From: Acidobacteriota bacterium
GTDB lineage: Bacteria > Acidobacteriota > Vicinamibacteria > Vicinamibacterales > JAKQTR01
Direction: 5' to 3'
Assembly: GCA_026393755.1 (NCBI GenBank)
Contig: JAPKZO010000022.1
Span: forward strand, 62,001-126,000
DNA length: 64,000 nt
A program made the translations under genes and the position numbers. This document shows, piece after piece, positions 18,794 through 27,316 of the stretch (position 1 is the first letter of the stretch; each line of letters begins with the position of its first letter). Under the pieces are notes generated by a model, which was not told where the DNA came from, did no database searches, and worked only from the letters and a program-made list of their open reading frames with translations.

Positions 18794-19204
18794 ATGATTG
18801 GCGTCGTCGTCGTCACGCATGGACAGCTCGCGACAGAGTTGTTGAATGCCGCCGAAGCGATAGTCGGAGATCTGCCGCAGTTTGCGGCGGTCTCCATCGG
18901 CTGGCATGACAACGTGGACGACGCGCGGGACGAAATCAGCCGGGCGATTACACGCTTTCAGAGCGGGGGAGGCGTGCTGGTCCTCACCGACATGTTCGGC
19001 GGCACGCCGTCGAACCTCAGTCTGACGTTTCTCGAAACCGACAAGGTCGAAATCGTGACCGGCGTCAATCTGCCGATGCTGATCAAACTCGCCGGGCTCC
19101 GCCAGTCACAGGACCTGCTGGCCGTCGCACGCGAGCTTCGGGATACGGGCCGGAGCGCGATCCACGTGCCCTCGGATCTGATGCGCGGGGAGACCAAGAG
19201 CTGA
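18794..19204 (+). CDS. PTS EIIA component, mannose/fructose (Man) family
   Basis: 136 residues from ATG 18794, with a strong AAGGAGA 5 bases upstream. The open frame extends upstream but inside rapZ. MIGVVVVTHGQLATELL carries the phosphorylatable His9; LVLTDMFGGTPSNLSL is the Man-family EIIA signature. No EIIB, EIIC or EIID gene is present, so this protein is more likely a signalling acceptor of phosphate from HPr than part of a sugar importer. The gene ends one base before the HPr gene begins. Confidence 0.93.
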   Translation: MIGVVVVTHGQLATELLNAAEAIVGDLPQFAAVSIGWHDNVDDARDEISRAITRFQSGGGVLVLTDMFGGTPSNLSLTFLETDKVEIVTGVNLPMLIKLAGLRQSQDLLAVARELRDTGRSAIHVPSDLMRGETKS

Positions 19205-19205
19205 C

Positions 19206-19472
19206 ATGCCAGTCAGAATCGCGGTGGTGAACAACGTGCTTGGCCTGCACGCCAGGGCCGCCGCCCGATTCGTCCATCTGGCGGGAACGTTCCAGGCACG
19301 CGTGACCGTCACCCGCGGCGCGCGCACCGTGGACGGCAAGAGCATTCTGGGCATCCTGCTGCTGGCCGCTTCGCGCGGTGCGGCAATCGAAGTGACCGCC
19401 GAGGGGCCAGACGAGAACGCAGCGCTCGACGCGCTCTGCGCGCTGGTCGAGTCGGGATTCGGAGAGTCCTAG
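19206..19472 (+). CDS. ptsH: Phosphocarrier protein HPr
   Basis: 88 residues, normal HPr size. GLHARAA holds the EI-dependent site His15, and GKSILGIL holds Ser46, the site used by HprK. Having both sites means phosphate flow and Ser-based control can meet on this protein, as in Gram-positive and some Gram-negative bacteria. It lies one base after the EIIA gene, and its TAG is followed immediately by the ptsI GTG. Confidence 0.95.
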   Translation: MPVRIAVVNNVLGLHARAAARFVHLAGTFQARVTVTRGARTVDGKSILGILLLAASRGAAIEVTAEGPDENAALDALCALVESGFGES

Positions 19473-21284
19473 GTGATCACCCTGACTGGCATCGCCGTGT
19501 CGCCCGGAATCGTGTGGGGGCCTGCAGCCCTTCTCGTGCAGGATTCCGTGACTCTGCGGTATGCCGTCAAGCCGGAGCACGTCGCCCGGGAAATCGCCCG
19601 GCTGGGCGCGGCGCGGGAAGCGACCCGCCGCCAACTCGAACGCATTCACGCCAGGGTGCTGGCATCGGCGGGAACCGACCTGGCCTATCTGTTTCAGGCG
19701 CAACTGCTCATGCTCGATGACCAGCTCCTCGTGCCGCGGGCGGAGGCCATCGTGTCGGCCGAGCGGCTCAATGCCGAGTGGGCCGTCGAACGGGCGTTCG
19801 AGGAATTCTCCGCGATCTTCATGGAAGTCGGGGACGGGTACCTTCGCGAGCGGCGGGGCGACGTGGCCGATGTGGTCGGGAGACTGCGACGCAACCTCAG
19901 GCCGACTCCGCATGGCGCTGGCGAAGTCAGTCTCGTGCTCGACGAGTCGTCCATTCTCGTGGCCGACGAGCTGCCGCCCTCGATCGCGGGCCAGCTGGAT
20001 CGCCAGCGCGTGATCGGCCTGGTGATGGATGCGGGAAGCCGAACCGACCACTCCGCTATTCTTGCCCGGTCTCTACGATTGCCCGCCGTGACCAGCCTCC
20101 GCGAAGCCTCGGCGCTGACCAGGCCGGGAGTCCTTGTCCTGGTCGACGGCTATTCCGGCGAAGTCGTGATCGATCCCGACATGGCGTCGATCGATCGCGC
20201 TCGCGTCAAAGCCGAGCGCAAGTGGGTGTCGGTGCCTGTCGCCCGGCACCTCGTGCATCCGGCCTCGACCGCTGACGGGGTCGCTGTTCGCTTCGACGCC
20301 AATATCGAACTTCCAGATGAAATCGACGTTGCCCGTGCCAACGGCGCCGAAGGCATCGGATTGTTCCGCTCGGAGTTCATGCTCGGCGGGCAGAGCCTGG
20401 AATCGCTGGGCGAGCAGGAGCAGTACGAGGCGTACAGGAATCTGATCGAACGGATGGCGCCCCATTCGGTGACGATCCGCACGTTCGACGTCGACGAGAA
20501 CCGAATGGCCGGGCGCGCCGGCGAACGACCTCCGGATGCGGCGGCTGAATCCTCTCGCGGACCGCTTGGCCTGAGGGCGATCCGGTTGAGCCTCAGCAGG
20601 CCAGACGTGTTCGATACCCAGTTGCGGGCGCTGGCCCGCGCGTCACGCCACGGTCCCCTCAGAGTGCTGTTTCCGTTTGTGACGTCGGTTGAGGAACTCC
20701 GGCAGGCGAGGGCCGCACTCGCCAACGCCTCGCTCGCGGTCGGATCCGGGCCCGACGACGACCACGCGCACCCGATAGAGATCGGCGCCATGATCGAGGT
20801 GCCATCGGCGGCCTTGACGCTGGACCTGCTGGCGGCCGAAGCGGAGTTCTTCAGCATCGGCACCAACGACCTCATTCAGTACACCCTCGCTGTGGATCGG
20901 ACCGATGGCCGGGTGGCGGGCCTCTATGAACCTCTGCACCCGGGCGTCCTGCGGCTCGTGCGCCTCGTGATGCGTGCCGCCGCGCGGCGGGGCACGCCCG
21001 TGGCGGTGTGCGGCGAGATGGCGGCCGATCCCACGGCCCTGCTCGCGCTGTTGGGGCTGGGTGTGACGAGCTTCAGCATGAGCCCGACGCTGATTCCGGC
21101 GGCGCGGGAGATCGTGCGAGAGGTATCCCTCGATCGCCTGCGCCCCGTCGTCGCACGAGCACTCCGGCTCGCGTCAGCGCGACAGATCGCCGCGTACCTG
21201 GCGTCGGCCTTTCCGGGCCTTCTCAAGCGGAGCAACGGCCGGATCGCTGAGTCCGGCGCGGAAGGAGACAACGGTGAACGATGA
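19473..21284 (+). CDS. ptsI: PTS phosphoenolpyruvate-protein phosphotransferase (Enzyme I)
   Basis: 603 residues from GTG 19473. The phosphohistidine region reads GSRTDHSAILARSL with H193; most EIs have a Ser before the His. The PEP site residues are kept: TIRTFDV and LGLRAIR arginines, MIEVPSAAL, SIGTNDLIQYTLAVDR and the catalytic Cys in AVCGEMAADP. The usual GGDK motif after TFDV is replaced by DENR (341-344), and the following loop is Ala/Pro/Glu-rich. EI takes phosphate from PEP and passes it to HPr, encoded just upstream. A Shine-Dalgarno sequence for the next gene lies within its last codons. Confidence 0.94.
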   Translation: MITLTGIAVSPGIVWGPAALLVQDSVTLRYAVKPEHVAREIARLGAAREATRRQLERIHARVLASAGTDLAYLFQAQLLMLDDQLLVPRAEAIVSAERLNAEWAVERAFEEFSAIFMEVGDGYLRERRGDVADVVGRLRRNLRPTPHGAGEVSLVLDESSILVADELPPSIAGQLDRQRVIGLVMDAGSRTDHSAILARSLRLPAVTSLREASALTRPGVLVLVDGYSGEVVIDPDMASIDRARVKAERKWVSVPVARHLVHPASTADGVAVRFDANIELPDEIDVARANGAEGIGLFRSEFMLGGQSLESLGEQEQYEAYRNLIERMAPHSVTIRTFDVDENRMAGRAGERPPDAAAESSRGPLGLRAIRLSLSRPDVFDTQLRALARASRHGPLRVLFPFVTSVEELRQARAALANASLAVGSGPDDDHAHPIEIGAMIEVPSAALTLDLLAAEAEFFSIGTNDLIQYTLAVDRTDGRVAGLYEPLHPGVLRLVRLVMRAAARRGTPVAVCGEMAADPTALLALLGLGVTSFSMSPTLIPAAREIVREVSLDRLRPVVARALRLASARQIAAYLASAFPGLLKRSNGRIAESGAEGDNGER

Positions 21285-21645
21285 GACCCGCCCTGGCGTG
21301 ACACGAGTGGACAAACCGTGGGGCTACGAGTTGTTATGGGCCAAGACCGGCCAGTACGCCGGCAAAGTGATCCACGTGACGGCAGGCCATGCCTTGAGCC
21401 TGCAATACCACCGCAGGAAGGTCGAGACGATCTATCTTCACTCAGGCAGACTGCTCTTCGAGATTCAGGAGGGAGACACGTTGGTCGGCCGCGAGATGCA
21501 CCCGGGCGACCGGGTCCACGTGCCCGCCGGCACCGTGCATCGAATGACCGCTCTCGGCGATGTCGACATCTTCGAGGTCTCCACGCCGGAACTCGATGAC
21601 GTCGTGAGACTCGAGGATAGGTACGGGAGAGCGGACAAGAAATAG
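21274..21645 (+). CDS. Cupin, mannose-6-phosphate isomerase (type II C-terminal) family
   Basis: 123 residues from GTG 21274, chosen because GAAGGAGA lies seven bases upstream; it overlaps ptsI by 11 bases. TRVDKPWGYELLWA is the classic opening of the PMI-type cupin, and the metal-binding cupin motifs are seen as SLQYHRRKVETIYLHSG and HPGDRVHVPAGTVHRM. Stand-alone forms occur in sugar-nucleotide pathways (mannose-6-P isomerase or GDP-mannose synthesis). The partner nucleotidyltransferase is absent, so the substrate is unknown. It is the last gene of the long plus-strand run and is followed directly by a terminator hairpin. Confidence 0.82.
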   Translation: MNDETRPGVTRVDKPWGYELLWAKTGQYAGKVIHVTAGHALSLQYHRRKVETIYLHSGRLLFEIQEGDTLVGREMHPGDRVHVPAGTVHRMTALGDVDIFEVSTPELDDVVRLEDRYGRADKK

Positions 21646-21665
21646 GGGCGCAACCAATTGCGCCC
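21646..21665. terminator. Bidirectional terminator hairpin between the cupin gene and ssb
   Basis: A perfect 8-bp stem, GGGCGCAA (21646-21653) with TTGCGCCC (21658-21665), and a CCAA loop. It begins one base after the cupin stop and sits in the gap between convergent genes. There is no clear T-run on either side. Confidence 0.6.
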
Positions 21666-21679
21666 GTCCCTCATCCTTC

Positions 21680-22105
21680 CTAGAACGGAATATCGTCCGC
21701 ATTCACGTCCGGCGACTGGCCGAGTTCGTCATCGACCGGACCTTCCGCACGACTGGACATCGATGAGCTCTGGCCGGCGCTGCCGAGAAGGACGACCCGA
21801 TCGGCCGAAACCTCTGGCGTGTACCGGCTCTTGCCCTCGCGATCGGTCCAGGTCTGAATCGACAGCCGTCCCTCGACCAGAATCGTCTTGCCCTTCAACA
21901 GGTGCGGTGACAGCGTCTCGGCCTGACGGCCCCAGATCTTGATCCGGTACCACTCGGCGCCAGGCTTGCCGCGCTCGTCCTTCTTCTGCCAGTCTTCCAC
22001 GGCCAGGCTGGCCGAGGCCACCTGCTTGCCCTGCGGCGTCGCCCGCAACTCGGCGTCCTTACCCAGATTGCCAACCAGAATGATCTTGTTGTAGCTGTTC
22101 GCCAT
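21680..22105 (-). CDS. ssb: Single-stranded DNA-binding protein
   Basis: 141 residues. OB-fold signatures are NKIILVGNLGKDAELR, VASASLAVEDWQKKD, EWYRIKIWGRQAE and LLKGKTILVEGRLSIQTW. A disordered Ser/Gly/Asp-rich tail ends in DDIPF, the acidic tip that recruits repair and replication partners including RecJ, which is also encoded here. ATG 22105 is preceded by GGAAGGAA. It lies 52 bases downstream of cpoB on the same strand and may be read from the Tol transcript. Confidence 0.96.
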   Translation of the reverse strand: MANSYNKIILVGNLGKDAELRATPQGKQVASASLAVEDWQKKDERGKPGAEWYRIKIWGRQAETLSPHLLKGKTILVEGRLSIQTWTDREGKSRYTPEVSADRVVLLGSAGQSSSMSSRAEGPVDDELGQSPDVNADDIPF

Positions 22106-22157
22106 GTCTGTTCCTTCCGTCCCGCCCGCGTTCCCGCCGGGCGAATCTGATCGGCTG

Positions 22158-23012
22158 TTACTTCCCCGATCGGCTCAAACGATCGAGGGCCTGCTTCGCC
22201 AGGTGCCCCGCATCACTGTCCGGGTAGTTCTTGACCACGAACTCGAATGACTCGCGCGCCTGAGGAACCTGCCCAAGCGAATTGTGCGCAAGCCCGCGCT
22301 TGTAGTAGGTATCTGGCAGCGTGTTGCTCGACGGGTAGTTTGAGATCACCCGGTCGTACGCCGCCACGGCCTCGCGGAACCGGCCGGAACTGTAGTACGT
22401 CTCGCCGATATAGTACTGCGCGTCGTCGGCCAGATCGCTCTTCGGAAACGTCTTGATGTACGTCTCGAATCCCTGGATGGCGAGGCTCCATTGGCCCGCG
22501 TAGTAATCGGCTCGGGCCGACTCGAACAGACGCTGCGGAGAGACGCCGGGATTGGGCACCGGGGCCTGACCAGCCGGGTTGGTCGCCGCCGGCGCTTCCT
22601 GCGCGGCGGCCCCCGGGTCGAGCGGTTGCGCCGGCGTGGCGGCGGGCGGGATGGCTGCCTGCGCCACCCGAATCGCTTCGACCTCCTGTGACAGCGACGT
22701 GAGCCGGACGTTGCTCTCGTCGACCTTCTCCCGGATCACCCGCAGGTCGGTCGCGACGCCGCCGACAACCAGCTTCTGATCGGCGAAGGCCTTCCGGTCC
22801 GCATTCGTCTGGTCCTTGAGGTCCGCCGACACCTTCGTGAGCGCGTCGGTCAGCGCCATGAGCTGCTTCTGGAGCGATTGCGTCTGTTGCTGGAGGATGC
22901 GGAGCTCCGCCATCATCTGCAGATGCTCCTTATTGGCAGCCTCGAGCGGCGCAGAGGCTGCGCCGGCCAGCAGCGCGATTCCCAGAACCATCAGCCGAAC
23001 GTGTTGCTTCAT
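22158..23012 (-). CDS. cpoB: Tol-Pal system protein CpoB / YbgF-like
   Basis: 284 residues from ATG 23012 (MKQHVRLMVLG), chosen because it starts a proper signal peptide ending near LEAA; an upstream in-frame start adds eight non-signal residues. An N-terminal coiled-coil (LRILQQQTQSLQKQLMALT) is followed by a Pro/Ala-rich linker. TPR-like repeats make up the C-terminus (LFESARADYYAGQWSLAIQG, DDAQYYIGETYYSSGRFREA, DTYYKRGLAHNSLGQ). CpoB coordinates outer-membrane constriction with peptidoglycan synthesis. It ends the tol-pal operon, separated from pal by a palindromic repeat. Confidence 0.9.
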   Translation of the reverse strand: MKQHVRLMVLGIALLAGAASAPLEAANKEHLQMMAELRILQQQTQSLQKQLMALTDALTKVSADLKDQTNADRKAFADQKLVVGGVATDLRVIREKVDESNVRLTSLSQEVEAIRVAQAAIPPAATPAQPLDPGAAAQEAPAATNPAGQAPVPNPGVSPQRLFESARADYYAGQWSLAIQGFETYIKTFPKSDLADDAQYYIGETYYSSGRFREAVAAYDRVISNYPSSNTLPDTYYKRGLAHNSLGQVPQARESFEFVVKNYPDSDAGHLAKQALDRLSRSGK

Positions 23013-23038
23013 AATGTCATCTCGCTGGTCATTCACGC

Positions 23039-23102
23039 GGGCGCGATCAATCGGGCGTTCGGGTGCGAACGATCTCTCGTTCGGGCGCGATCAATCGCGC
23101 CC
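23039..23102. repeat. REP-like palindromic element between pal and cpoB
   Basis: The 15-mer at 23039-23053 (GGGCGCGATCAATCG) is repeated exactly at 23083-23097. The second copy forms a 9-bp inverted repeat (23083-23091 with 23094-23102). A third small hairpin, GTTCG/CGAAC at 23057-23070, lies between them. The element starts at the base after the pal stop. It could stabilise or terminate the tol-pal message before cpoB. Confidence 0.6.
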
Positions 23103-23696
23103 CTACTTGGATGTAATCACGAAATGCGCCCGCCGATTCTTCGCCCACGCCGCCTCGTCGTGGCCAGGATCGAACGGAAATTCCTTGCCGTAACTCACGA
23201 TGCGCAGGCGTTCGGCCGGAAGGCCAAGCGACACCAGATACGTCCGGGCCGACGCGGCGCGCCGTTCCGCCAGCGCACCGTTGTACTCCGCCGTCCCTCG
23301 CTCGTCGCAGTGGCCTTCGACCGTCACGGCCCACGTCGGATACTTGCGCAGCAGGGCCGCGTTGGCATCGAGGGCCGTGCGCGCCTCCGCGCTCAACTCC
23401 GCACTGTCGTACCCGAAGAACGCCGGCTGCAGAGGCGATTCGCGGTTGAGTTCGTCAATTGACCGCGAGGCCATCGGGTCGTCGGGCACCTTCGGCGTCA
23501 CCATCGGCGACTCGGTAAGCGGCACCGGAGCCGGCGGCGGAGGAGGCGGCGGAACCACCTGGGCTTCCGGGGCGGCAACCGGCGGCTGAACCGGCGTGGC
23601 GACCGGCGGCTTCTTGGCGTTGCACGCCCCGCTCAGCACCACCGCAGCGGTTACCGCGACAAGCCATCCACCGTGCGACACCCTTGAACGTTGCAT
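23103..23696 (-). CDS. pal: Peptidoglycan-associated lipoprotein Pal
   Basis: 197 residues from ATG 23696, chosen because GGAG lies nine bases upstream; starts at 23705 and 23720 are also open. The signal ends in the lipobox LSGAC, and a Pro-rich linker follows. The OmpA-like C-terminal domain has FFGYDSAELSAEA, VTVEGHCDERGTAEYN and ALAERRAASARTYL, including the diaminopimelate-binding Asp/Arg positions. Pal anchors the outer membrane to peptidoglycan and binds TolB, encoded next to it. The gene is 28 bases from the tolB stop. Confidence 0.95.
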   Translation of the reverse strand: MQRSRVSHGGWLVAVTAAVVLSGACNAKKPPVATPVQPPVAAPEAQVVPPPPPPPAPVPLTESPMVTPKVPDDPMASRSIDELNRESPLQPAFFGYDSAELSAEARTALDANAALLRKYPTWAVTVEGHCDERGTAEYNGALAERRAASARTYLVSLGLPAERLRIVSYGKEFPFDPGHDEAAWAKNRRAHFVITSK

Positions 23697-23724
23697 TGGT
23701 TTCATCTCCGATACCTGCATCCGA

Positions 23725-25134
23725 CTACCTGGACCAGTCGGGCGTCTGATTGTTGCCGACTGTGGTCACCTGCTTGAGCCCCTGGCCGTCCCGGCCAATC
23801 GTGTAAATCTGCCGTTTCCCGCTGCGCGTCGACGAGAACGCCAGGTGCCGGCCATTGGGTGCGTAGCTGGGACTCTCGTTGCTGCCTTCGCCGGACGTCA
23901 ACTGCCTGACCTCCTGAGTTGCCAGCGTGTAGACCTTGATATCGTACCCCGAGCCCGTCCGCGATTCATACGCGATTTCGTTGAACGGCGCGGGCGACCA
24001 CGTGGGGCGATCGCAATACGATTCGGTGGTCAGCTTGCGGACATTCAGGCCGTCGACATCGACGACGTAGATCTGCGGCGCGCCGCCGCGATCGGAGGTA
24101 AACGCGATTTGGCTGCCGCTCGGCGACCACGTCGGCGTCGTGTCGATGGCCGGATTGTTCGTGAGGCGCCGGACATTCGAGCCATCCCTATCCATCACGT
24201 ACAACTCGGCGTTGCCATCGCGGGTCGACGTGAAACACAGCTTGGTCCCGTCCGGCGACCACGACGACAACCAGTTCTGGTATCTCCCGCCGGTGGGCTT
24301 TTCAAGAATCCCCTGGTAGATCAGCGACAGATGGATGTCCGGAAATCCGGTGAGGTACGACGTATACGCGATCGTCCGGGCGTCGGGCGACCAGGTCGGA
24401 TACAGATTGAGCGTCTTCGAAATCGTGACGCGGCGCTGGTTCGCGCCGTCGTAGTCCGAAATGTAGATCTCCTTGACACCGCGCTGCTGCACTGTGCCGA
24501 CCATCCGGTCCCCGTCTCGATCGGAGGTGAACGTCAGCTTCGTGCGTGCAACGCCCCTCAGCGCACGCTGCGTCTGATGAATCTCGTCGGCCGCGGCGTG
24601 CGCGTACAATCTCGGGTTCGCAGTTGATCCGCTGTATTCCCGGGCGATCGCAGACCGTCCGGATCGCACGTCGAACAGCCGGACTTCGACCCTGAACGCC
24701 GTGGGGCCGGTCTTCTCGACGCTGCCCATCACCAGCGCGTCAGCCCCCAGCTCGCGCCATCGATCGAACGGCACGGCCTGCATCGACGCCGCCGCGGGAA
24801 TGGACCGGTAGGTGTCGCGCGGAATCATGTAGAACTCGCGCTCGAAGGCGAGATCGTCCCAGAGCACGGCTCCAAGCAATCGCGCCGCGTCCGCGGTTTC
24901 CGCGTCCGCGGATCGCGCGATGAAATCAGGAACCGCGTACCGCGGCCGCGCGCCGGGCTCGCCGCTCAGACTCAGCACGATCTCGGATTGCTGTTGCGGC
25001 ACCTGCGACTGCGGCGGCGGTGTCTGGAGCGACTCGGGCTGCGACGCCGCCGGGAATGACCAGGGCGCGGCCAGGATGAACACGGCGACACCGGCCGCAC
25101 AGGACATGAGCGAAGAGGTTCGATGGCGCATCAT
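23725..25134 (-). CDS. tolB: Tol-Pal system beta-propeller protein TolB
   Basis: 469 residues from ATG 25134; a GTG at 25137 and an ATG at 25131 are equally open. The signal peptide (AAGVAVFILAAPWSFPAAS) leads to the N-terminal TolB domain (PDFIARSADAETADAARLLG, SVEKTGPTAFRVEVRLFDV). Five to six WD-like blades follow, with repeated S-P-D-G/A and DRDG motifs (PTWSPDARTIAYTS, LSSWSPDGTKLCFTSTRDG, PTWSPSGSQIAFTSDRGG). TolB is a periplasmic shuttle between Pal and TolA. The start codon overlaps the stop of the TolA/TonB-like gene. Confidence 0.95.
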   Translation of the reverse strand: MMRHRTSSLMSCAAGVAVFILAAPWSFPAASQPESLQTPPPQSQVPQQQSEIVLSLSGEPGARPRYAVPDFIARSADAETADAARLLGAVLWDDLAFEREFYMIPRDTYRSIPAAASMQAVPFDRWRELGADALVMGSVEKTGPTAFRVEVRLFDVRSGRSAIAREYSGSTANPRLYAHAAADEIHQTQRALRGVARTKLTFTSDRDGDRMVGTVQQRGVKEIYISDYDGANQRRVTISKTLNLYPTWSPDARTIAYTSYLTGFPDIHLSLIYQGILEKPTGGRYQNWLSSWSPDGTKLCFTSTRDGNAELYVMDRDGSNVRRLTNNPAIDTTPTWSPSGSQIAFTSDRGGAPQIYVVDVDGLNVRKLTTESYCDRPTWSPAPFNEIAYESRTGSGYDIKVYTLATQEVRQLTSGEGSNESPSYAPNGRHLAFSSTRSGKRQIYTIGRDGQGLKQVTTVGNNQTPDWSR

Positions 25135-25934
25135 CACCGCTGGTAGGGAAAACGGAGGTGGACGGTCAGGTGATCCTCAGGAAAGGCTGAGGGCAGCGGC
25201 GGCAGCCGCTGCGTGAGGAACAGCGCCCGCTGCGCAGTCAGATCGAGCGCCGCATACCCGCTGGACCGCTCGAGCTCGATCTCGGTGAGGCGTCCGTCTC
25301 GCAGAATGCGGAACTTCACCAGCGTCTCGCCAGCCACTTCCTGGCGCGCGGGCCAGTTGCTCTGCACCAATTGCAGCATCGTCACGAGATAATCCGGACA
25401 GCAGAAGTTCGCGACATCCAGGTACCCGCCGGCGCCGGTTCCGCCTCCGGTCGACAGCCCGCCAAACCCGAGGCCGCGGTTTGGATTCGACGCCGTTTGC
25501 GCAGCATCCGCCCCGAACGGCGCCTGCGGGGGCGTTGTCGCGGCAGAGGCCGGCGCCTCAGCGGTCATTTGCGCGGCGGGGCGGGGGATCGGCTTCATCG
25601 GTTTGGCAGCGCGTTCAGGCAGTACCATCGCTGGAGGCTTGGCGGCCTGGGGCTTGATGACTTTCGCGGCCGTGGTCGGCTCGGGTCGCGACGCGGCACT
25701 CGGCGACGGGCTGCTCATCATCGTCATCCCTCCCGCGCGGGGACCTGGGACGCCGCCGAGTGAAATCGTCATGACGGGCTGAAGATCCTCCACCGACCGG
25801 GATCCGCCGATCATCGGGAAGACGAGGAGCACGACAAGCAGCGCGCCGTGCGCGACCAGCGAGACGGTGACCATCCGCCGCAGCCCCTGCACATCGTGCG
25901 CGCGCTCGATGAGCACGCTGGTGACGGGCTCCAT
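25134..25934 (-). CDS. tolA: TonB-family energy transducer serving as TolA
   Basis: 266 residues. A single N-terminal membrane helix (VSLVAHGALLVVLLVFPMIG, about residues 25-45) is followed by a Pro/Ala/Lys-rich periplasmic spacer and a TonB-type C-terminal domain (SNWPARQEVAGETLVKFRIL, ERSSGYAALDLTAQRAL). Its place between tolR and tolB marks it as the TolA of this system, although the C-terminal domain reads as TonB-like and the spacer lacks the long Ala/Lys helix of E. coli TolA. It transmits proton-motive force from TolQR to TolB/Pal. Two bases separate it from tolR. Confidence 0.85.
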   Translation of the reverse strand: MEPVTSVLIERAHDVQGLRRMVTVSLVAHGALLVVLLVFPMIGGSRSVEDLQPVMTISLGGVPGPRAGGMTMMSSPSPSAASRPEPTTAAKVIKPQAAKPPAMVLPERAAKPMKPIPRPAAQMTAEAPASAATTPPQAPFGADAAQTASNPNRGLGFGGLSTGGGTGAGGYLDVANFCCPDYLVTMLQLVQSNWPARQEVAGETLVKFRILRDGRLTEIELERSSGYAALDLTAQRALFLTQRLPPLPSAFPEDHLTVHLRFPYQR

Positions 25935-25936
25935 CG

Positions 25937-26398
25937 CTAGCGTTCCTCCGGCAACCTCAACACGATGCCGATCTTCTGTACGCCGGCTTCCTTGAGCCGG
26001 TCCATCACTTCGATCAGTTCCTGCAACAGGATGCCGCCATCGCCTCGCAGAAACACGTCGCGATCCGCGCGCCCGTCGGTCGCCTGGCGGATCTTCTCGG
26101 CAAGCAGATCGATGCGGACAGGTTCGTCGCCAAGCCTGACCATGTGGGTCTTGCGGTAGGTGAGGGGCACGGTCACAAAGACGCGTTCGTCGGAGATCGG
26201 CGCGGATCGCAGCGACACCGGCAGATTGACGTCGACACCGCGCTGCAGCATCGGCGCGGTGACCATGAAGATGATCAGCAGGACGAGCATCACGTCGACC
26301 AGCGGCACGACGTTGATCTCGGCGAGCGACGACGACACGCGGCGAACCCGCCCGCCGCGTCCCGTCGAGACATCCTCGGATGGACTGACCTTTGGCAT
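25937..26398 (-). CDS. tolR: ExbD/TolR biopolymer transport protein
   Basis: 153 residues. A basic cytoplasmic N-terminus is followed by the single membrane helix with the proton-relay Asp (AEINVVPLVDVMLVLLIIFM). The periplasmic domain (GVDVNLPVSLRSAP, VFLRGDGGILLQELIEVMDRL) forms the peptidoglycan-binding dimer. With TolQ it makes the stator of the Tol motor. ATG 26398 is used. It lies between tolQ and the TolA-like gene in the canonical order. Confidence 0.94.
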   Translation of the reverse strand: MPKVSPSEDVSTGRGGRVRRVSSSLAEINVVPLVDVMLVLLIIFMVTAPMLQRGVDVNLPVSLRSAPISDERVFVTVPLTYRKTHMVRLGDEPVRIDLLAEKIRQATDGRADRDVFLRGDGGILLQELIEVMDRLKEAGVQKIGIVLRLPEER

Positions 26399-26429
26399 GA
26401 CGCCTCGCGCCCTCGGGGGCGACCCGATC

Positions 26430-27140
26430 CTAGGTGAAGTTGCGTTCCGCGATATTCAGGAACTCGAGCGAGAAATCGTCCATGCTCGAGGTCAATCGCT
26501 TCACGTCCGCCACAAAGTGGTTGTAGAAGTACACGGCAGGAATGGCTGCGAACAGCCCTGCGGCTGTCGCAATCAGCGCCTCCGCGATCCCCGGCGCGAC
26601 CACGCCGAGGTTGGTCGAGCCGACGCTGGCAATCCGCTGGAACGACGTCATGATGCCCCACACGGTGCCGAACAACCCGATGAATGGCGAGATGCTGGCC
26701 GTTGTCGCCAGCACCGAGAGATTGCGCTCGATCCTGGTCACTTCCACCGCCGCCGCTCGGAGCAACGCCCGATCAACCGAGGACAGACTCTTCAGTATTG
26801 GACGAGCGGGAGGCCCTCCAGGACTGGCTGCGGGCTGACCTGACTGTCTCAGCTGCGTATTCAATTCGGCGTAGCCGGCCCGAAAAATTCCGGCCAGCGG
26901 ACTGACGGGAAAACTCTGGCAGACAGCATGAACCTCGGAGAACTTCGAGCTCCGCCGGAACACATCCAGAAATCGGGTGGTCTGAGTCTGGATCCGATAG
27001 AAATGCCACAACTTGTGGAGGATAATCCCCCATGAGGCGACCGAGAACCCGGCCAGGATGAGCAGGACGAATTTTGCCACGGCTCCCGACCGAAGCACCA
27101 GGTCGATGACGCCGTCGCCGGCAATAGAATTGACAGTCAC
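26430..27140 (-). CDS. tolQ: ExbB/TolQ MotA-type proton channel
   Basis: 236 residues from GTG 27140, with GGGAGGGG about 11 bases upstream; no ATG is available in frame before the helices. Three membrane segments are seen (AKFVLLILAGFSVASWGIIL; TTASISPFIGLFGTVWGIM; a C-terminal AEALIATAAGLFAAIPAVYF), with the conserved GLFGTVWGIM and TAAGLFAAIPA motifs of MotA/TolQ/ExbB channels. It is the first gene of the tol operon, divergent from recN across a 176-base gap. Confidence 0.94.
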   Translation of the reverse strand: MTVNSIAGDGVIDLVLRSGAVAKFVLLILAGFSVASWGIILHKLWHFYRIQTQTTRFLDVFRRSSKFSEVHAVCQSFPVSPLAGIFRAGYAELNTQLRQSGQPAASPGGPPARPILKSLSSVDRALLRAAAVEVTRIERNLSVLATTASISPFIGLFGTVWGIMTSFQRIASVGSTNLGVVAPGIAEALIATAAGLFAAIPAVYFYNHFVADVKRLTSSMDDFSLEFLNIAERNFT

Positions 27141-27316
27141 GCTTTCGTACCCCTCCCGGATGTTGGGTCGCAGCCACGGGTGACAGGTGTGCAGGCGACC
27201 GGCACGAGAGAAGCGCCGGCAGCAGATCAAGCGAAGCGTACCATGGCGGCTGAACCCTGTCAAACCCGTGATATCATGGGAGTTCCACGACGCGCTCCCT
27301 CCAGCCGGCGGCCCAT

